A DNA stretch of 64,000 nt from Streptacidiphilus sp. PB12-B1b (GCF_014084125.1 NZ_CP048405.1:2666001-2730000), one strand, 5' to 3'; positions 37,117-46,244 are shown, counted from the stretch's first letter. Made by a program: numbers and translations. The notes: generated from the sequence alone by a model not told the origin.

Positions 37117-37278
37117 CGAAGGTCCTCCCGATGGCTGCGCTCTCCCGGACCGCCCGCCGCGATGATCATCCGCTGAAACGATGTCATGAAGCTGCGGCAG
37201 TCAGCGTATCGCCGCCGATCAGCCCGCGTCAGGGCATTGGCGATCGTTCCTTCGTACCGGGCGTGCGAGGATCGGAAT

Positions 37279-37737
37279 ATGGCCGAGACCCACGCCCCGA
37301 ACCCGGTACTCGTGTATGACGGCGACTGCGCCTTCTGCAGTTCGTCGGTCCGCTTCGCCGAGCGGCACTTCGATGCTGCCCGCTGGCGGGCCGTGCCATT
37401 CCAGTTCGCCGACCTGGAGGCGCTGGCGGCCTTCACCGGCGGCCGGGTGACCGCGGCCCGGTGCGAGCACGAGGTGCTGTGGATCACGCCGGACGCCCGG
37501 GTGCACGGCGGCGCGCAGGCGGCGGCGCGGCTGCTGCTGCGCACCCGCCGCCCGCTGTGGAGCGTGCTGGGCGCGCTGCTGACCGTGCCGCCGGTGAGCT
37601 GGGCGGCGGCCGGGGTGTACCGACTGGTGGCGGACAACCGGCAGCGGATGCCCGGCGGGACGCCCGCCTGCGCGCTGCCGCTCGCCGCTCGCCGACCGGC
37701 CCCGGCGGCGCAGCCGGACGCCGGGGGCGTCAGCTGA
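37279..37737 (+). CDS. DCC-family thiol-disulfide oxidoreductase-like protein (DUF393)
   Basis: 152 residues. The N-terminal VYDGDCAFCSSSVRF has the D14-G-D-C17-A-F-C20 motif that names the DCC family, a thioredoxin-like fold. HEVLWITPDARVHGG and WSVLGALLTVPPVSW follow, with a hydrophobic helix near 97-115. These proteins are thought to act in redox or electron-transfer roles; no precise reaction is known. No clear ribosome site precedes the ATG, and GAGGAT lies six bases upstream, so a leaderless message is possible. Its last eight bases overlap the end of the converging EF-G-like gene. Confidence 0.82.
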   Translation: MAETHAPNPVLVYDGDCAFCSSSVRFAERHFDAARWRAVPFQFADLEALAAFTGGRVTAARCEHEVLWITPDARVHGGAQAAARLLLRTRRPLWSVLGALLTVPPVSWAAAGVYRLVADNRQRMPGGTPACALPLAARRPAPAAQPDAGGVS

Positions 37738-39937
37738 CGATCCGGGCGGCGACCGCCTCCGGCATCACCTCGTGCCGGGCGTAGGCCCGGGTGAAGGTGC
37801 CCGCGCCGTGTGAGAGCGAGCGCAGGTCCACCGCGTAGCGGACCATCTCCCACTCCGGCACCTCGGCCCGGATCAGGGTCCGGCCGCTCTCGGCCACCGG
37901 CTCGGTGCCCAGCACCCGGCCGCGCCGCCCGGACAGGTCGCTGAGGACGCCGCCCACGAACTCGTCCGGGACCAGCACCGAGACCTGCGCCACCGGCTCC
38001 AGCAGCCGGATCACGCCGCCCGCCGCCGCCTCGCGCAGGGCCAGCGCCCCGGCGGTCTGGAAGGCCGCGTCCGAGGAGTCCACCGAGTGCGCCTTGCCGT
38101 CGAGCAGGCTGACCCGGACGTCCACCACCGGGAAGCCCGAGCCGACGCCCCGGGCCAGCTGCGCCCGGACGCCCTTCTCGACCGAGGGGATGAAGTTCCG
38201 GGGCACCGAGCCGCCGACGATCCGGTCCGCGAACTCGAAGCCGCTGCCGGTGGGCAGCGGCTCCACCTCGATCTCGCAGATGGCGAACTGGCCGTGCCCG
38301 CCGGACTGCTTGACGTGCCGCCCGCGGCCGCGGGCGGTGGCGCCGAAGGTCTCCCGCAGCGGCACCACGTACGGCACCGGGTCCACGCTGACGCCGTAGC
38401 GGCTGCGCAGCCGCTCCAGCAGCACGTCGGCGTGGGCCTCGCCGAGGCACCACAGCACCAGCTGGCCGGTGTCCGGGTTCTGCTCCAGTCGCAGCGTGGG
38501 GTCCTCGGCGACGAGCCGGGCCAGGCCCTGCGAGAGCTTGTCCTCGTCGGTCTTGCTGTGGGCGGCGACGGCGACCGGCAGCAGCGGGTCGGGGAGCTCC
38601 CAGGCGGCGACGAGCAGCGGCTCGGCGGGGGAGGAGAGGGTGTCGCCGGTCTCGGCGCGGGCCAGCTTGGCGACGCAGGCGATGTCCCCGGCGACGGCCT
38701 GCGGGATGTGCCGCAGGGTCTTGCCGAGCGGGCTGGTGAGGGCGCCGACCCGCTCGTCCACGTCGTGGTCCTCGTGGCCGCGGTCGCTGTGGCCGTGCCC
38801 GGAGACGTGGATGGGGGCGTCCGGGCGCAGCGTGCCGGAGAACACCCGGACCAGGCTGAGCCGGCCGACGTACGGGTCGCCGCTGGTCTTGACGATCTCG
38901 GCGGCGAGCGGTCCCTGCGGGTCGCAGGCCAGGGCGGGCCTGGGGCTGCCGTCGGGGCCGGTGACGACCGGCTGGGGGCGGTCGGCGGGGGAGGGGAAGG
39001 CGTGGGCGATCAGGTCGAGCAGTTCGGCGGAGCCGAAGCCGGGGTGGGCGCTGTCGTGCGGCGGGAGGGCGGCGAGCACCGGGTGGAAGGCGGCCCGGGC
39101 GACGGCGCGCTCCAGGTCGGAGGTGAGGGTCTTGGGGTCGATGGCGTCGCCGGAGAGGTAGCGGTCCATCAGCTCCTCGTCCTCGCTCTCGGCGATGACG
39201 GCCTCGATCAGCCGGTTGCGGGCGGTCTCGGCCTCCAGCGGCAGTTCGGCGTCGTCCGGAGCCCGGCCGCCGGTGTCGTCGCCGGTGCCGGTGTCGTCGC
39301 CGGTGCCGGGGTGCTGCCGGGCGCCGGGGGAGCGGCCGTCGAGCAGGGGGAGCAGCGAGCCGGGGCCGGGCAGGCCCTGCGGCAGGTACAGCGGCATGAT
39401 CGACTCGGGGTTCTCCCGGCCGAACGCCTCGCGGCACAGGTCGACGCCGGCGGCGAAGCCGGCCTGCGGGGCGTCGAGCTTGGTGATGACGATGGCGCGG
39501 GGGATGGCCAGGGCGGCGCACTCGTCCCAGAGCATCCGGGTGGAGCCGTCGATGCCGTCGGTGGCGGAGACGACGAACAGGGCGGCGTCGGCGGCGCGCA
39601 GTCCGGCGCGCAGTTCGCCGACGAAGTCGGCGTAGCCGGGGGTGTCCAGCAGGTTGATCTTCAGTCCGGCGTGGTTCAGCGGCAGCAGCGCCAGCTGGAC
39701 GGAGCGCTGCTGGCGGTGCTCGATCTCGTCGTAGTCGCTGACGGTGGTGCCGTCCTGGACCCGTCCGGGCCGGTTCACCGCGCCGGTGGCCAGCGCCAGG
39801 GACTCGGCGAGGGTGGTCTTGCCTGCTCCGCTGTGGCCGACCAGCACCACGTTGCGTATCTGCGGGGGTCGTACCGGCTGGTCGGCCGCCGTATCCCTGC
39901 CGGCGGTACCACCACGTCCTGCGGACCTGTCGCTCAT
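37730..39937 (-). CDS. Elongation factor G-like GTPase (EF-G2 type)
   Basis: 735 residues with EF-G architecture. G1 GHSGAGKTTLAE (about 34), G3 DTPGYADF, but G4 reads TKLD instead of NKxD. Domain II is at about 340-430, domain IV (GHGQFAICEIEVEP and VVDVRVSLLDGKAHSVDSSDAAF) at about 530-640, and domain V follows. The linker contains two copies of TGTGDD, encoded by an 18-base tandem repeat. This is the second, EF-G-like form found in actinobacteria and not the main fusA translocase, which sits with the str operon. Its role (ribosome recycling, stress, rescue) is uncertain. The ATG follows GGAGGAGA. Confidence 0.88.
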   Translation of the reverse strand: MSDRSAGRGGTAGRDTAADQPVRPPQIRNVVLVGHSGAGKTTLAESLALATGAVNRPGRVQDGTTVSDYDEIEHRQQRSVQLALLPLNHAGLKINLLDTPGYADFVGELRAGLRAADAALFVVSATDGIDGSTRMLWDECAALAIPRAIVITKLDAPQAGFAAGVDLCREAFGRENPESIMPLYLPQGLPGPGSLLPLLDGRSPGARQHPGTGDDTGTGDDTGGRAPDDAELPLEAETARNRLIEAVIAESEDEELMDRYLSGDAIDPKTLTSDLERAVARAAFHPVLAALPPHDSAHPGFGSAELLDLIAHAFPSPADRPQPVVTGPDGSPRPALACDPQGPLAAEIVKTSGDPYVGRLSLVRVFSGTLRPDAPIHVSGHGHSDRGHEDHDVDERVGALTSPLGKTLRHIPQAVAGDIACVAKLARAETGDTLSSPAEPLLVAAWELPDPLLPVAVAAHSKTDEDKLSQGLARLVAEDPTLRLEQNPDTGQLVLWCLGEAHADVLLERLRSRYGVSVDPVPYVVPLRETFGATARGRGRHVKQSGGHGQFAICEIEVEPLPTGSGFEFADRIVGGSVPRNFIPSVEKGVRAQLARGVGSGFPVVDVRVSLLDGKAHSVDSSDAAFQTAGALALREAAAGGVIRLLEPVAQVSVLVPDEFVGGVLSDLSGRRGRVLGTEPVAESGRTLIRAEVPEWEMVRYAVDLRSLSHGAGTFTRAYARHEVMPEAVAARIVS
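39269..39304 (-). repeat. Two tandem 18-base units inside the EF-G-like gene
   Basis: GCCGGTGTCGTCGCCGGT is repeated twice in frame, coding for a duplicated Thr-Gly-Thr-Gly-Asp-Asp stretch in the inter-domain linker. The multiple of three keeps the frame; likely length-variable between strains. Confidence 0.75.
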
Positions 39938-40207
39938 GGTCTTCTCCTCCCGCGAGGGTGGGCGCGAGCGCGCACGACTGACGCCACGGGGGACCGCGCA
40001 GAGTGGGCACAGCACCACCCGCGGTGATGGTGAGCTTGGCGCCGCGCCGCCCCGGGGTCCATAACCCCGGCAGGGGCGGTCCGCGGGCGTGCCCGCGCCC
40101 GAGCGGGTCCTGCCGTCCCGATACGATTGCGGTGCGTCCCTCGGCGCGAAGTCCCGGCCGACGCCAGGCCGTAAGCGGAGCCAGATTCGGAGCGGTCGGC
40201 AGATCCC

Positions 40208-40855
40208 ATGCTCAACAAATACGCGCGGGCCTTCTTCACGCGGGTCCTCACCCCTTTCGCCGCGATGCTGCTGCGCGCCGGGATCAGCCCGGACGTGGTC
40301 ACCCTGGTGGGTACGGCCGGCGTGGTCGCCGGGGCTCTGGTGTTCTTCCCCCAGGGTAGTTTCTTCTGGGGCACCATCGTGATCACCGCTTTCGTCTTCT
40401 CCGACCTGGTGGACGGCAACATGGCCCGCCAGGCCGGGACCTCCAGCGTCTGGGGGGCCTTCCTGGACTCCACCCTGGACCGGGTCGCCGATTCGGCGGT
40501 GTTCGCCGGGATCGCGCTGTGGTACGCGGGCCGCGGCGACAACCTGCTGCTCTGCGCGGTGGCGCTGTTCTGCCTGGCCTGCGGGCAGGTGGTGTCGTAC
40601 ACCAAGGCGCGGGCCGAGAGCCTGGGCCTCAAGTGCGACGTCTCCGGCCTGGTGGAGCGGGCGGAGCGGCTGGTGGTGACCCTGGTCGCGGCGGGCCTGG
40701 CCGGGCTGCACGGCTTCGGGGTGCCGTACATCGACTGGCTGCTGCCGATCGCGCTGTGGCTGATCGCGGCCGGCAGCCTGGTGACGGTGATGCAGCGGAT
40801 CCTGACGGTGCGTCGGGAGGCGGCGCAGGAGGCGACGGGGGGTGCCGGCGCGTGA
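40208..40855 (+). CDS. pgsA: Phosphatidylinositol phosphate synthase (CDP-alcohol phosphatidyltransferase)
   Basis: 215 residues with five or six membrane helices. The CDP-alcohol phosphotransferase signature D66-x2-D-G-x2-A-R-x8-G-x3-D87-x3-D91 is complete (DLVDGNMAR then GAFLDSTLD). In actinobacteria the enzyme next to acyltransferase and mannosyltransferase genes makes phosphatidyl-inositol-phosphate from CDP-diacylglycerol and inositol-phosphate at the membrane, the entry to PI and PIM lipids. The ATG at 40208 has no strong ribosome site visible. It overlaps the next gene by GTGA. About 270 gene-free bases lie upstream. The neighbours favour PI over PG synthesis. Confidence 0.9.
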   Translation: MLNKYARAFFTRVLTPFAAMLLRAGISPDVVTLVGTAGVVAGALVFFPQGSFFWGTIVITAFVFSDLVDGNMARQAGTSSVWGAFLDSTLDRVADSAVFAGIALWYAGRGDNLLLCAVALFCLACGQVVSYTKARAESLGLKCDVSGLVERAERLVVTLVAAGLAGLHGFGVPYIDWLLPIALWLIAAGSLVTVMQRILTVRREAAQEATGGAGA

Positions 40856-41907
40856 AGGACCGACTGAACGACGCCGCCTACGCGGCGGGGTGGGCCCTGG
40901 TCAAGCGGCTGCCGGAGCCGGTGGCGACCCGGCTGTTCGACGCCATCGCGGACTTCGTCTGGCGGCGGCGCGGCAAGAGCGTGCTGCGGCTGGAGTCCAA
41001 CCTGCGCCGGGTGCGCCCGCAGGCCCCTGACGCCGAGATCGCGGAGCTGACCCGGGCCGGGATGCGCAGCTACATGCGCTACTGGTGCGAGTCGTTCCGG
41101 ATGTCCACCTGGGGCCGGGAGCGGATCACCGCCTCCTTCGAGCCCGAGCACGTGGACCGGCTGGACCAGGCGCTGGCCGCCGGGCGCGGCGTGGTGCTGG
41201 CCCTGCCGCACATGGGCAACTGGGACCTGGCCGGGGCCTGGGTGGTGGTCACCCGGGTGCCGTTCACCACCGTCGCCGAGCGGCTCAAGCCGGAGAAGCT
41301 GTTCGACCGCTTCGTGGCGTACCGCGAGGGGCTGGGCATGGAGGTGCTGCCGCTGACCGGCGGCGCCGGGACGCTGGGCACGCTGGCGCAGCGGCTGCGC
41401 GCGGGCGGGCTGGTCTGCCTGGTGGGGGACCGCGACCTGTCGGCGTCCGGCGTCGAGGTGGAGTTCCTGGGCGAGGCCACCCGGATGCCGGCCGGGCCCG
41501 CGGCGCTGGCGGTGCAGACCGGTGCGGCGCTGCTGCCGGTGACGCTCTGGTACGACGGCACGCCGGTGATGAAGGGCAGGGTGCACGAGGAGGTCGTGCA
41601 GCCGCAGGCCGGGTCCAAGCGCGAGCGGATCGCGGCGATGACCCAGGCGATGGCCCGGGTGTGGGGCCAGGGCGTCTTCGAGCACCCGCAGGACTGGCAC
41701 ATGCTGCAGCGGTTCTGGCTGGCGGATCTGGAGCCCCGGCCGGAGGCGGCCGCGCAGCAGCAGCCCGCGCAGCAGCAGCCGAAGCAACAGCAGCCGGAGC
41801 AGCCGCCGTCGGTGCCGGGCCCGGCTGCGGAGCCCGCCGCCGGGCCCGCCGCTGCGCCCGCCGCCGGGGCATCCGCGCCGGAGCCGGGGCCGGAGGTCGC
41901 CCGGTGA
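40852..41907 (+). CDS. Phosphatidylinositol mannoside acyltransferase (LpxL/HtrB-like)
   Basis: 351 residues. The lysophospholipid-acyltransferase motif H-x4-D is H120-M-G-N-W-D125 in LPHMGNWDLAG. CLVGDRDLSASGVEVEFLG and PAGPAALAVQTGAALLPV are typical of the family, which acylates the mannose of PIM (PatA type). It is expected at the inner face of the membrane. The last 60 residues form a Gln/Pro/Ala-rich tail with QQQP repeats that the enzyme core does not need. GTG at 40852 overlaps the pgsA stop; its own stop overlaps the next start (GTGA), so pgsA, this gene and pimA form a tightly coupled operon. Confidence 0.9.
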   Translation: MKDRLNDAAYAAGWALVKRLPEPVATRLFDAIADFVWRRRGKSVLRLESNLRRVRPQAPDAEIAELTRAGMRSYMRYWCESFRMSTWGRERITASFEPEHVDRLDQALAAGRGVVLALPHMGNWDLAGAWVVVTRVPFTTVAERLKPEKLFDRFVAYREGLGMEVLPLTGGAGTLGTLAQRLRAGGLVCLVGDRDLSASGVEVEFLGEATRMPAGPAALAVQTGAALLPVTLWYDGTPVMKGRVHEEVVQPQAGSKRERIAAMTQAMARVWGQGVFEHPQDWHMLQRFWLADLEPRPEAAAQQQPAQQQPKQQQPEQPPSVPGPAAEPAAGPAAAPAAGASAPEPGPEVAR

Positions 41908-43064
41908 AGGTCGGCATCGTCTGCCCGTACGCGTGGGACGTCCCCGGCGGGGTGCAGTTCCACGTCCGGGACCTGGCCGAGCACCTGATCGCGCTGGGGC
42001 ACCAGGTCTCCGTGCTCGCGCCCGCCGACGACGACACCCCGCTGCCGCCGTACGTGGTGGCCGCGGGCCGCGCCGTGCCGGTGCCGTACAACGGCTCGGT
42101 GGCCCGGCTGACCTTCGGCTTCCTGTCGGCCTCGCGGGTGCGGCGCTGGCTGCGCGAGGGCGGCTTCGAGGTGCTGCACATCCACGAGCCGGTCACCCCG
42201 AGCCTGTCGATACTGGCCTGCTGGGCCGCCACCGGCCCGATCGTGGCGACCTTCCACACCTCCAACCCGCGCTCCCGGGCGATGATCGCGGCCGAGCCGC
42301 TGATGCAGCCGGCGCTGGAGAAGATCAGCGCGCGGATAGCGGTCAGCGAGTACGCCCGCCGCACCCTGGTCGAGCACTTCGGCGGCGACGCCGTGGTCAT
42401 CCCCAACGGCGTGGACGTCGGCTTCTTCGCCGGGGCCGAGCCGCGCCCGGAGTGGAGCGGCGACACCATCGGCTTCGTCGGCCGGATCAACGAGCCGCGC
42501 AAGGGCCTGCCCACGCTGCTGGAGGCGCTGCCGCTGATCGTCGCGCAGCGCCCCGGGGTACGGCTGCTGGTGGCCGGCAAGGGCGACGAGGAGGAGGCGG
42601 TGAAGGGCCTGCCGCCGGAGATCCGCAGCCGGATCGAGTTCCTCGGCATGGTCAGCGACGAGGAGAAGGCCTCCCTGCTGCGCAGCGTGGACCTCTACGT
42701 CGCGCCCAACACCGGCGGCGAGAGCTTCGGCATCATCCTGGTCGAGGCCATGTCGGCGGGCGCGCCGGTGCTGGCCAGCGATCTGGACGCATTCCGCCAG
42801 GTGCTGGACGGCGGCGCGGCCGGGGAGCTGTTCCCGGTGGAGGACGCGGCCGCGCTGGCGCAGGCGGCGGTGCGGCTGCTGGGCGATCCGCAGCGGCGGG
42901 CCGAGCTGCGCGAGGCGGAGACCCGGCACGTGCGGCGCTTCGACTGGGCGACGGTGGGCGCGGACATCCTGTCGGTGTACGAGACGGTGGCGGTGGGCGC
43001 GGCGGCGGTGGCCGAGGACGACCGGGGCGGCTGGTGGAACCGGCTGGGCCTGGCCCGCGACTGA
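41904..43064 (+). CDS. pimA: Phosphatidyl-myo-inositol mannosyltransferase
   Basis: 386 residues, GT-B fold, family GT4. The N-terminal VGIVCPYAWDVPGGVQFHV is nearly diagnostic for PimA and binds PI. HIHEPVTPS, FHTSNPRSRAM and, in the C-terminal half, GFVGRINEPRKGLPTLLEALP and NTGGESFGIILVEAMSAGAPV (split here for length: E-x7-E motif around GESFGIILVEA) form the GDP-mannose site. It adds the first mannose to PI at the cytosolic face of the membrane. The start overlaps the acyltransferase stop. Streptomycetes make PIMs in small amounts; glycosylation of other lipids is the alternative. Confidence 0.93.
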   Translation: MKVGIVCPYAWDVPGGVQFHVRDLAEHLIALGHQVSVLAPADDDTPLPPYVVAAGRAVPVPYNGSVARLTFGFLSASRVRRWLREGGFEVLHIHEPVTPSLSILACWAATGPIVATFHTSNPRSRAMIAAEPLMQPALEKISARIAVSEYARRTLVEHFGGDAVVIPNGVDVGFFAGAEPRPEWSGDTIGFVGRINEPRKGLPTLLEALPLIVAQRPGVRLLVAGKGDEEEAVKGLPPEIRSRIEFLGMVSDEEKASLLRSVDLYVAPNTGGESFGIILVEAMSAGAPVLASDLDAFRQVLDGGAAGELFPVEDAAALAQAAVRLLGDPQRRAELREAETRHVRRFDWATVGADILSVYETVAVGAAAVAEDDRGGWWNRLGLARD

Positions 43065-43095
43065 TCGGGGCGGGTTGCCGATAGGGTGACCGCCC

Positions 43096-43620
43096 GTGAG
43101 CATCTGGATCTGGGTCGCGGTCGCGGCCGTCCTCGTCTTCTGGTACCTGAGCTGGACGGCGGGCCGGCTGGACCGGCTGCACGTGCGGATCGACGCCGCC
43201 CGCGCCGCGCTGGACGCGCAGCTGCTGCGGCGCTCCTCGGCGGCGCTGGAGCTGGCCACCTCGACGCTGCTGGACCCGGCCTCCTCGATCCTGCTGTACC
43301 AGGTGGCGCACGCGGCCCGGACCGCCGACGCCGACCGGCAGGAGGTGGCCGAGAGCGAGCTGAGCCAGTCGCTGCGGGCGGTGTTCGCCGAACCGGAGCA
43401 GGCACAGGAGCTGGCCCTGCTGCCCGGCGGCGAGGAGGCGGTGGCCGAGCTGCGGGCGGCGGCGCGCCGGGTGCCGATGGCCCGGCGCTTCCACAACGAC
43501 TCGGTGCGGGCGGCCCGCGCGGTGCGGCGGCACCGGATCGTCCGGCTGTGCCGGCTGGCCGGGCACGCGCCCTTCCCGCAGGCGTTCGAGATGGACGACG
43601 AGCCGCCCACGGCGCTGTGA
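43096..43620 (+). CDS. LemA-like membrane-anchored protein
   Basis: 174 residues. A single N-terminal hydrophobic helix (about 3-18, WIWVAVAAVLVFWYLSW) is followed by a long helical region: RLDRLHVRIDAARAALDAQLLRR, then ARRFHNDSVRAARAVRRHR and a short C-terminus with APFPQAFEMDD. The order fits LemA (N-terminal anchor, helical bundle, ARRFYN.AVR and F-E end), although similarity is low. LemA proteins have unclear functions. The GTG has no ribosome site, and TAGGGT ends eight bases before it, so a leaderless start is possible. It lies 31 bases after pimA. Confidence 0.6.
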   Translation: MSIWIWVAVAAVLVFWYLSWTAGRLDRLHVRIDAARAALDAQLLRRSSAALELATSTLLDPASSILLYQVAHAARTADADRQEVAESELSQSLRAVFAEPEQAQELALLPGGEEAVAELRAAARRVPMARRFHNDSVRAARAVRRHRIVRLCRLAGHAPFPQAFEMDDEPPTAL

Positions 43621-43768
43621 CGGCGGCGGGGGCGTGAGTCGCGCCACTCCGTAGTGGCAGGGTCCGCTCCTGGGAGCTGGACTCTGTGGAGCATCGGCTA
43701 GGGTCGGAGCGGGCCTACCATTGGCTTGTCGTACCACTGCACTGTCCGTGTCTTCAGTGAGGTCTTTC

Positions 43769-44683
43769 GTGTCCACCAACACCCCTGCGCCCGTCGACCA
43801 GCCTGCCGTCGGCACCGCCCGCGTGAAGCGCGGCATGGCCGAGCAGCTCAAGGGCGGCGTGATCATGGACGTCGTCAACGCCGAGCAGGCGAAGATCGCC
43901 GAGGACGCCGGTGCCGTGGCCGTCATGGCCCTGGAGCGCGTCCCCGCCGACATCCGCAAGGACGGCGGCGTGGCCCGCATGTCCGACCCGGACATGATCG
44001 ACGGCATCATCAGCGCCGTGTCCATCCCGGTGATGGCCAAGTCCCGGATCGGCCACATCGTCGAGGCGCAGATCCTGCAGTCCCTCGGCGTGGACTACAT
44101 CGACGAGTCCGAGGTGCTGACCCCGGCCGACGAGGTCAACCACAGCGACAAGTGGGCGTTCACCACCCCCTTCGTCTGCGGCGCCACCAACCTGGGCGAG
44201 GCGCTGCGCCGCATCGCCGAGGGCGCGGCCATGATCCGCTCCAAGGGCGAGGCCGGCACCGGCAACGTGGTCGAGGCCGTCCGCCACATGCGCCAGATCC
44301 GCGGCGACATCGGTCGGCTGCGCGCGCTGGACAACAATGAGCTGTACGCCGCCGCCAAGGAGCTGCGCGCCCCCTACGAGCTGGTCAAGGAGGTCGCCGA
44401 GCTGGGCAAGCTGCCGGTCGTGCTGTTCTCCGCCGGCGGTGTGGCCACCCCGGCCGACGCCGCGCTGATGATGCAGCTGGGCGCCGAGGGCGTCTTCGTC
44501 GGCTCCGGCATTTTCAAGTCCGGCGACCCGGCCAAGCGCGCCGAGGCCATCGTCAAGGCCACCACCTTCTACGACGACCCCAAGGTCATCGCGGACGTCT
44601 CCCGCGGCCTGGGCGAGGCCATGGTCGGCATCAACTGCGACACCCTGCCCGAGTCCGAGCGCTACGCCAACCGCGGCTGGTAG
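43769..44683 (+). CDS. pdxS: Pyridoxal 5'-phosphate synthase, PdxS subunit
   Basis: 304 residues, full length. It condenses ribose 5-phosphate, glyceraldehyde 3-phosphate and ammonia into [24 protein letters not shown] at the start (D in IMDVV), the Schiff-base lysine K91 in [16 protein letters not shown]-like phosphate loop [13 protein letters not shown] and [13 protein letters not shown] are all present. It forms a dodecamer with PdxT supplying ammonia. GTG at 43769 lies after GAGGTC, a weak ribosome site. The next gene is pdxT, 89 bases later, with a hairpin between them. TAGGGT at 43699-43704 is a possible -10. Confidence 0.97.
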   Translation: MSTNTPAPVDQPAVGTARVKRGMAEQLKGGVIMDVVNAEQAKIAEDAGAVAVMALERVPADIRKDGGVARMSDPDMIDGIISAVSIPVMAKSRIGHIVEAQILQSLGVDYIDESEVLTPADEVNHSDKWAFTTPFVCGATNLGEALRRIAEGAAMIRSKGEAGTGNVVEAVRHMRQIRGDIGRLRALDNNELYAAAKELRAPYELVKEVAELGKLPVVLFSAGGVATPADAALMMQLGAEGVFVGSGIFKSGDPAKRAEAIVKATTFYDDPKVIADVSRGLGEAMVGINCDTLPESERYANRGW

Positions 44684-44704
44684 TCAGCGCGGCGCACGCA
44701 CAGG

Positions 44705-44736
44705 TGGGGAGCACGGGAGCACTCCCGCGCTCCCCA
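44705..44736 (+). terminator. Hairpin between pdxS and pdxT
   Basis: TGGGGAGC-A-CGGGAG pairs with CTCCCG-C-GCTCCCCA, 14 pairs with one A-C mismatch and a two-base loop (CA). It starts 22 bases after the pdxS stop and would partly end transcription before pdxT or stabilise the pdxS message. Confidence 0.55.
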
Positions 44737-44772
44737 TCTCCCGTACTGTCCCGAGTGAAGAGGTCGTCCCCC

Positions 44773-45384
44773 GTGTCCATCAGTAACCCCGTCGTCGGCG
44801 TCCTGGCCCTGCAGGGCGATGTGCGCGAGCACGCGCTGGCGCTGGTCGAGGCCGACGCGCTGGCCCGCCCGGTCCGCCGTCCCGAGGAGCTGGCCGAGGT
44901 CGACGCCCTGGTCATCCCCGGCGGCGAGTCGACCACCATGTCCAAGCTGGCGCTGATCTTCGGGATGATGGAGCCGCTGCGGGAGCGGGTCGCCGCCGGG
45001 ATGCCGGTCTACGGCTCCTGCGCGGGCATGATCATGCTCGCGGACAAGATCCTCGACGGCCGGGACGACCAGCAGACCGTGGGCGGCATAGACATGACCG
45101 TCCGCCGCAACGCCTTCGGCCGCCAGAACGACTCGTTCGAGCAGCCGGTCGACGTCCGCGGCGTTCCCGGCGGCCCGGTGCACGGCGTGTTCATCCGCGC
45201 GCCCTGGGTCGAGTCGGTGGGCGCGGGGGTGGAGGTGCTGGCCGACCTGGACGCCGCGACCGGCGGCGGGCGGATCGTGGCGGTCCGTCAGGGCAACCTG
45301 CTGGCAACCTCGTTCCACCCGGAGCTGAGCGGCGACCACCGGGTGCACTCGTACTTCGTCGACATGGTCCGCTCGGCGGGCTGA
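44773..45384 (+). CDS. pdxT: PLP synthase glutaminase subunit PdxT
   Basis: 203 residues, class I glutamine amidotransferase. It splits glutamine and channels ammonia to Pdx[24 protein letters not shown], the nucleophile C83 in [11 protein letters not shown], and the His-Glu pair in [13 protein letters not shown] are all intact. The start is GTG at 44773; the ribosome site AAGAGGT lies some 12 bases upstream. It is shorter than average by a few residues but complete. Followed by yebC after 98 bases. Confidence 0.96.
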   Translation: MSISNPVVGVLALQGDVREHALALVEADALARPVRRPEELAEVDALVIPGGESTTMSKLALIFGMMEPLRERVAAGMPVYGSCAGMIMLADKILDGRDDQQTVGGIDMTVRRNAFGRQNDSFEQPVDVRGVPGGPVHGVFIRAPWVESVGAGVEVLADLDAATGGGRIVAVRQGNLLATSFHPELSGDHRVHSYFVDMVRSAG

Positions 45385-45482
45385 GGCCGGTCCGAAGCCC
45401 CGGGGCTGACCGTGCGCGGGTTGCCGCGACGGTAGGATCTCCCTGTTCCATTTTCGTTGGTATTGCGTGAAGGAGTCATTCG

Positions 45483-46244
45483 ATGTCCGGCCACTCCAAA
45501 TGGGCTACCACCAAGCACAAGAAGGCCGCCATCGACGCGAAGCGCGGCAAGCTCTTCGCAAAGATGATCAAGAACATCGAGGTGGCGGCACGCACCGGCG
45601 GCGGTGACCCGGCCGGCAACCCGACGCTCTACGACGCCATCCAGAAGGCCAAGAAGAGCTCGGTGCCGATCGACAACATCAACCGCGCCGTCAAGCGCGG
45701 CTCCGGTGCCGAGGCCGGCGGCGCCGACTACTCCACGATCATGTACGAGGGCTACGGTCCCAACGGCGTCGCCGTGCTGATCGAGTGCCTCACCGACAAC
45801 CGCAACCGCGCCGCCTCCGACGTGCGCGTGGCCATGACCCGCAACGGCGGCTCGATGGCCGACCCGGGCTCGGTGTCGTACATGTTCACCCGCAAGGGCG
45901 TCATCGTCGTGGCCAAGGGCGACAAGCTGGACGAGGACACCATCCTGGACGCCGTGCTGGACGCCGGCGCCGAGGAGGTCAACGACCAGGGCGACACCTT
46001 CGAGGTGGTCAGCGAGGCCACCGACCTGGTCGCGGTGCGCACCGCGCTGCAGGCCGCGGACATCGACTACGACTCGGCCGAGGCCAGCTTCGTGCCCAGC
46101 GTGCAGGTCGAGCTGGACGCCGACGGCGCCCGCAAGATCTTCAAGCTGATCGACGCCCTGGAGGACAGCGACGACGTGCAGAACGTCTTCGCCAACTTCG
46201 ACCTCTCGCCGGACGTCGTGGCCGAGCTGGACGACGAGGAGTAG
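45483..46244 (+). CDS. yebC: YebC/PmpR-family protein
   Basis: 253 residues. [20 protein letters not shown] at the N-terminus is the family hallmark, followed by three alpha/beta domains ([20 protein letters not shown] in the middle; [10 protein letters not shown] at the end). Proteins of this type are described as transcriptional regulators, and more recently as ribosome-associated factors that help at difficult stretches. AAGGAG lies eight bases before the ATG. TAGGAT at 45433-45438 is a possible -10 element. It is next to ruvCAB as in many bacteria. Confidence 0.95.
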   Translation: MSGHSKWATTKHKKAAIDAKRGKLFAKMIKNIEVAARTGGGDPAGNPTLYDAIQKAKKSSVPIDNINRAVKRGSGAEAGGADYSTIMYEGYGPNGVAVLIECLTDNRNRAASDVRVAMTRNGGSMADPGSVSYMFTRKGVIVVAKGDKLDEDTILDAVLDAGAEEVNDQGDTFEVVSEATDLVAVRTALQAADIDYDSAEASFVPSVQVELDADGARKIFKLIDALEDSDDVQNVFANFDLSPDVVAELDDEE

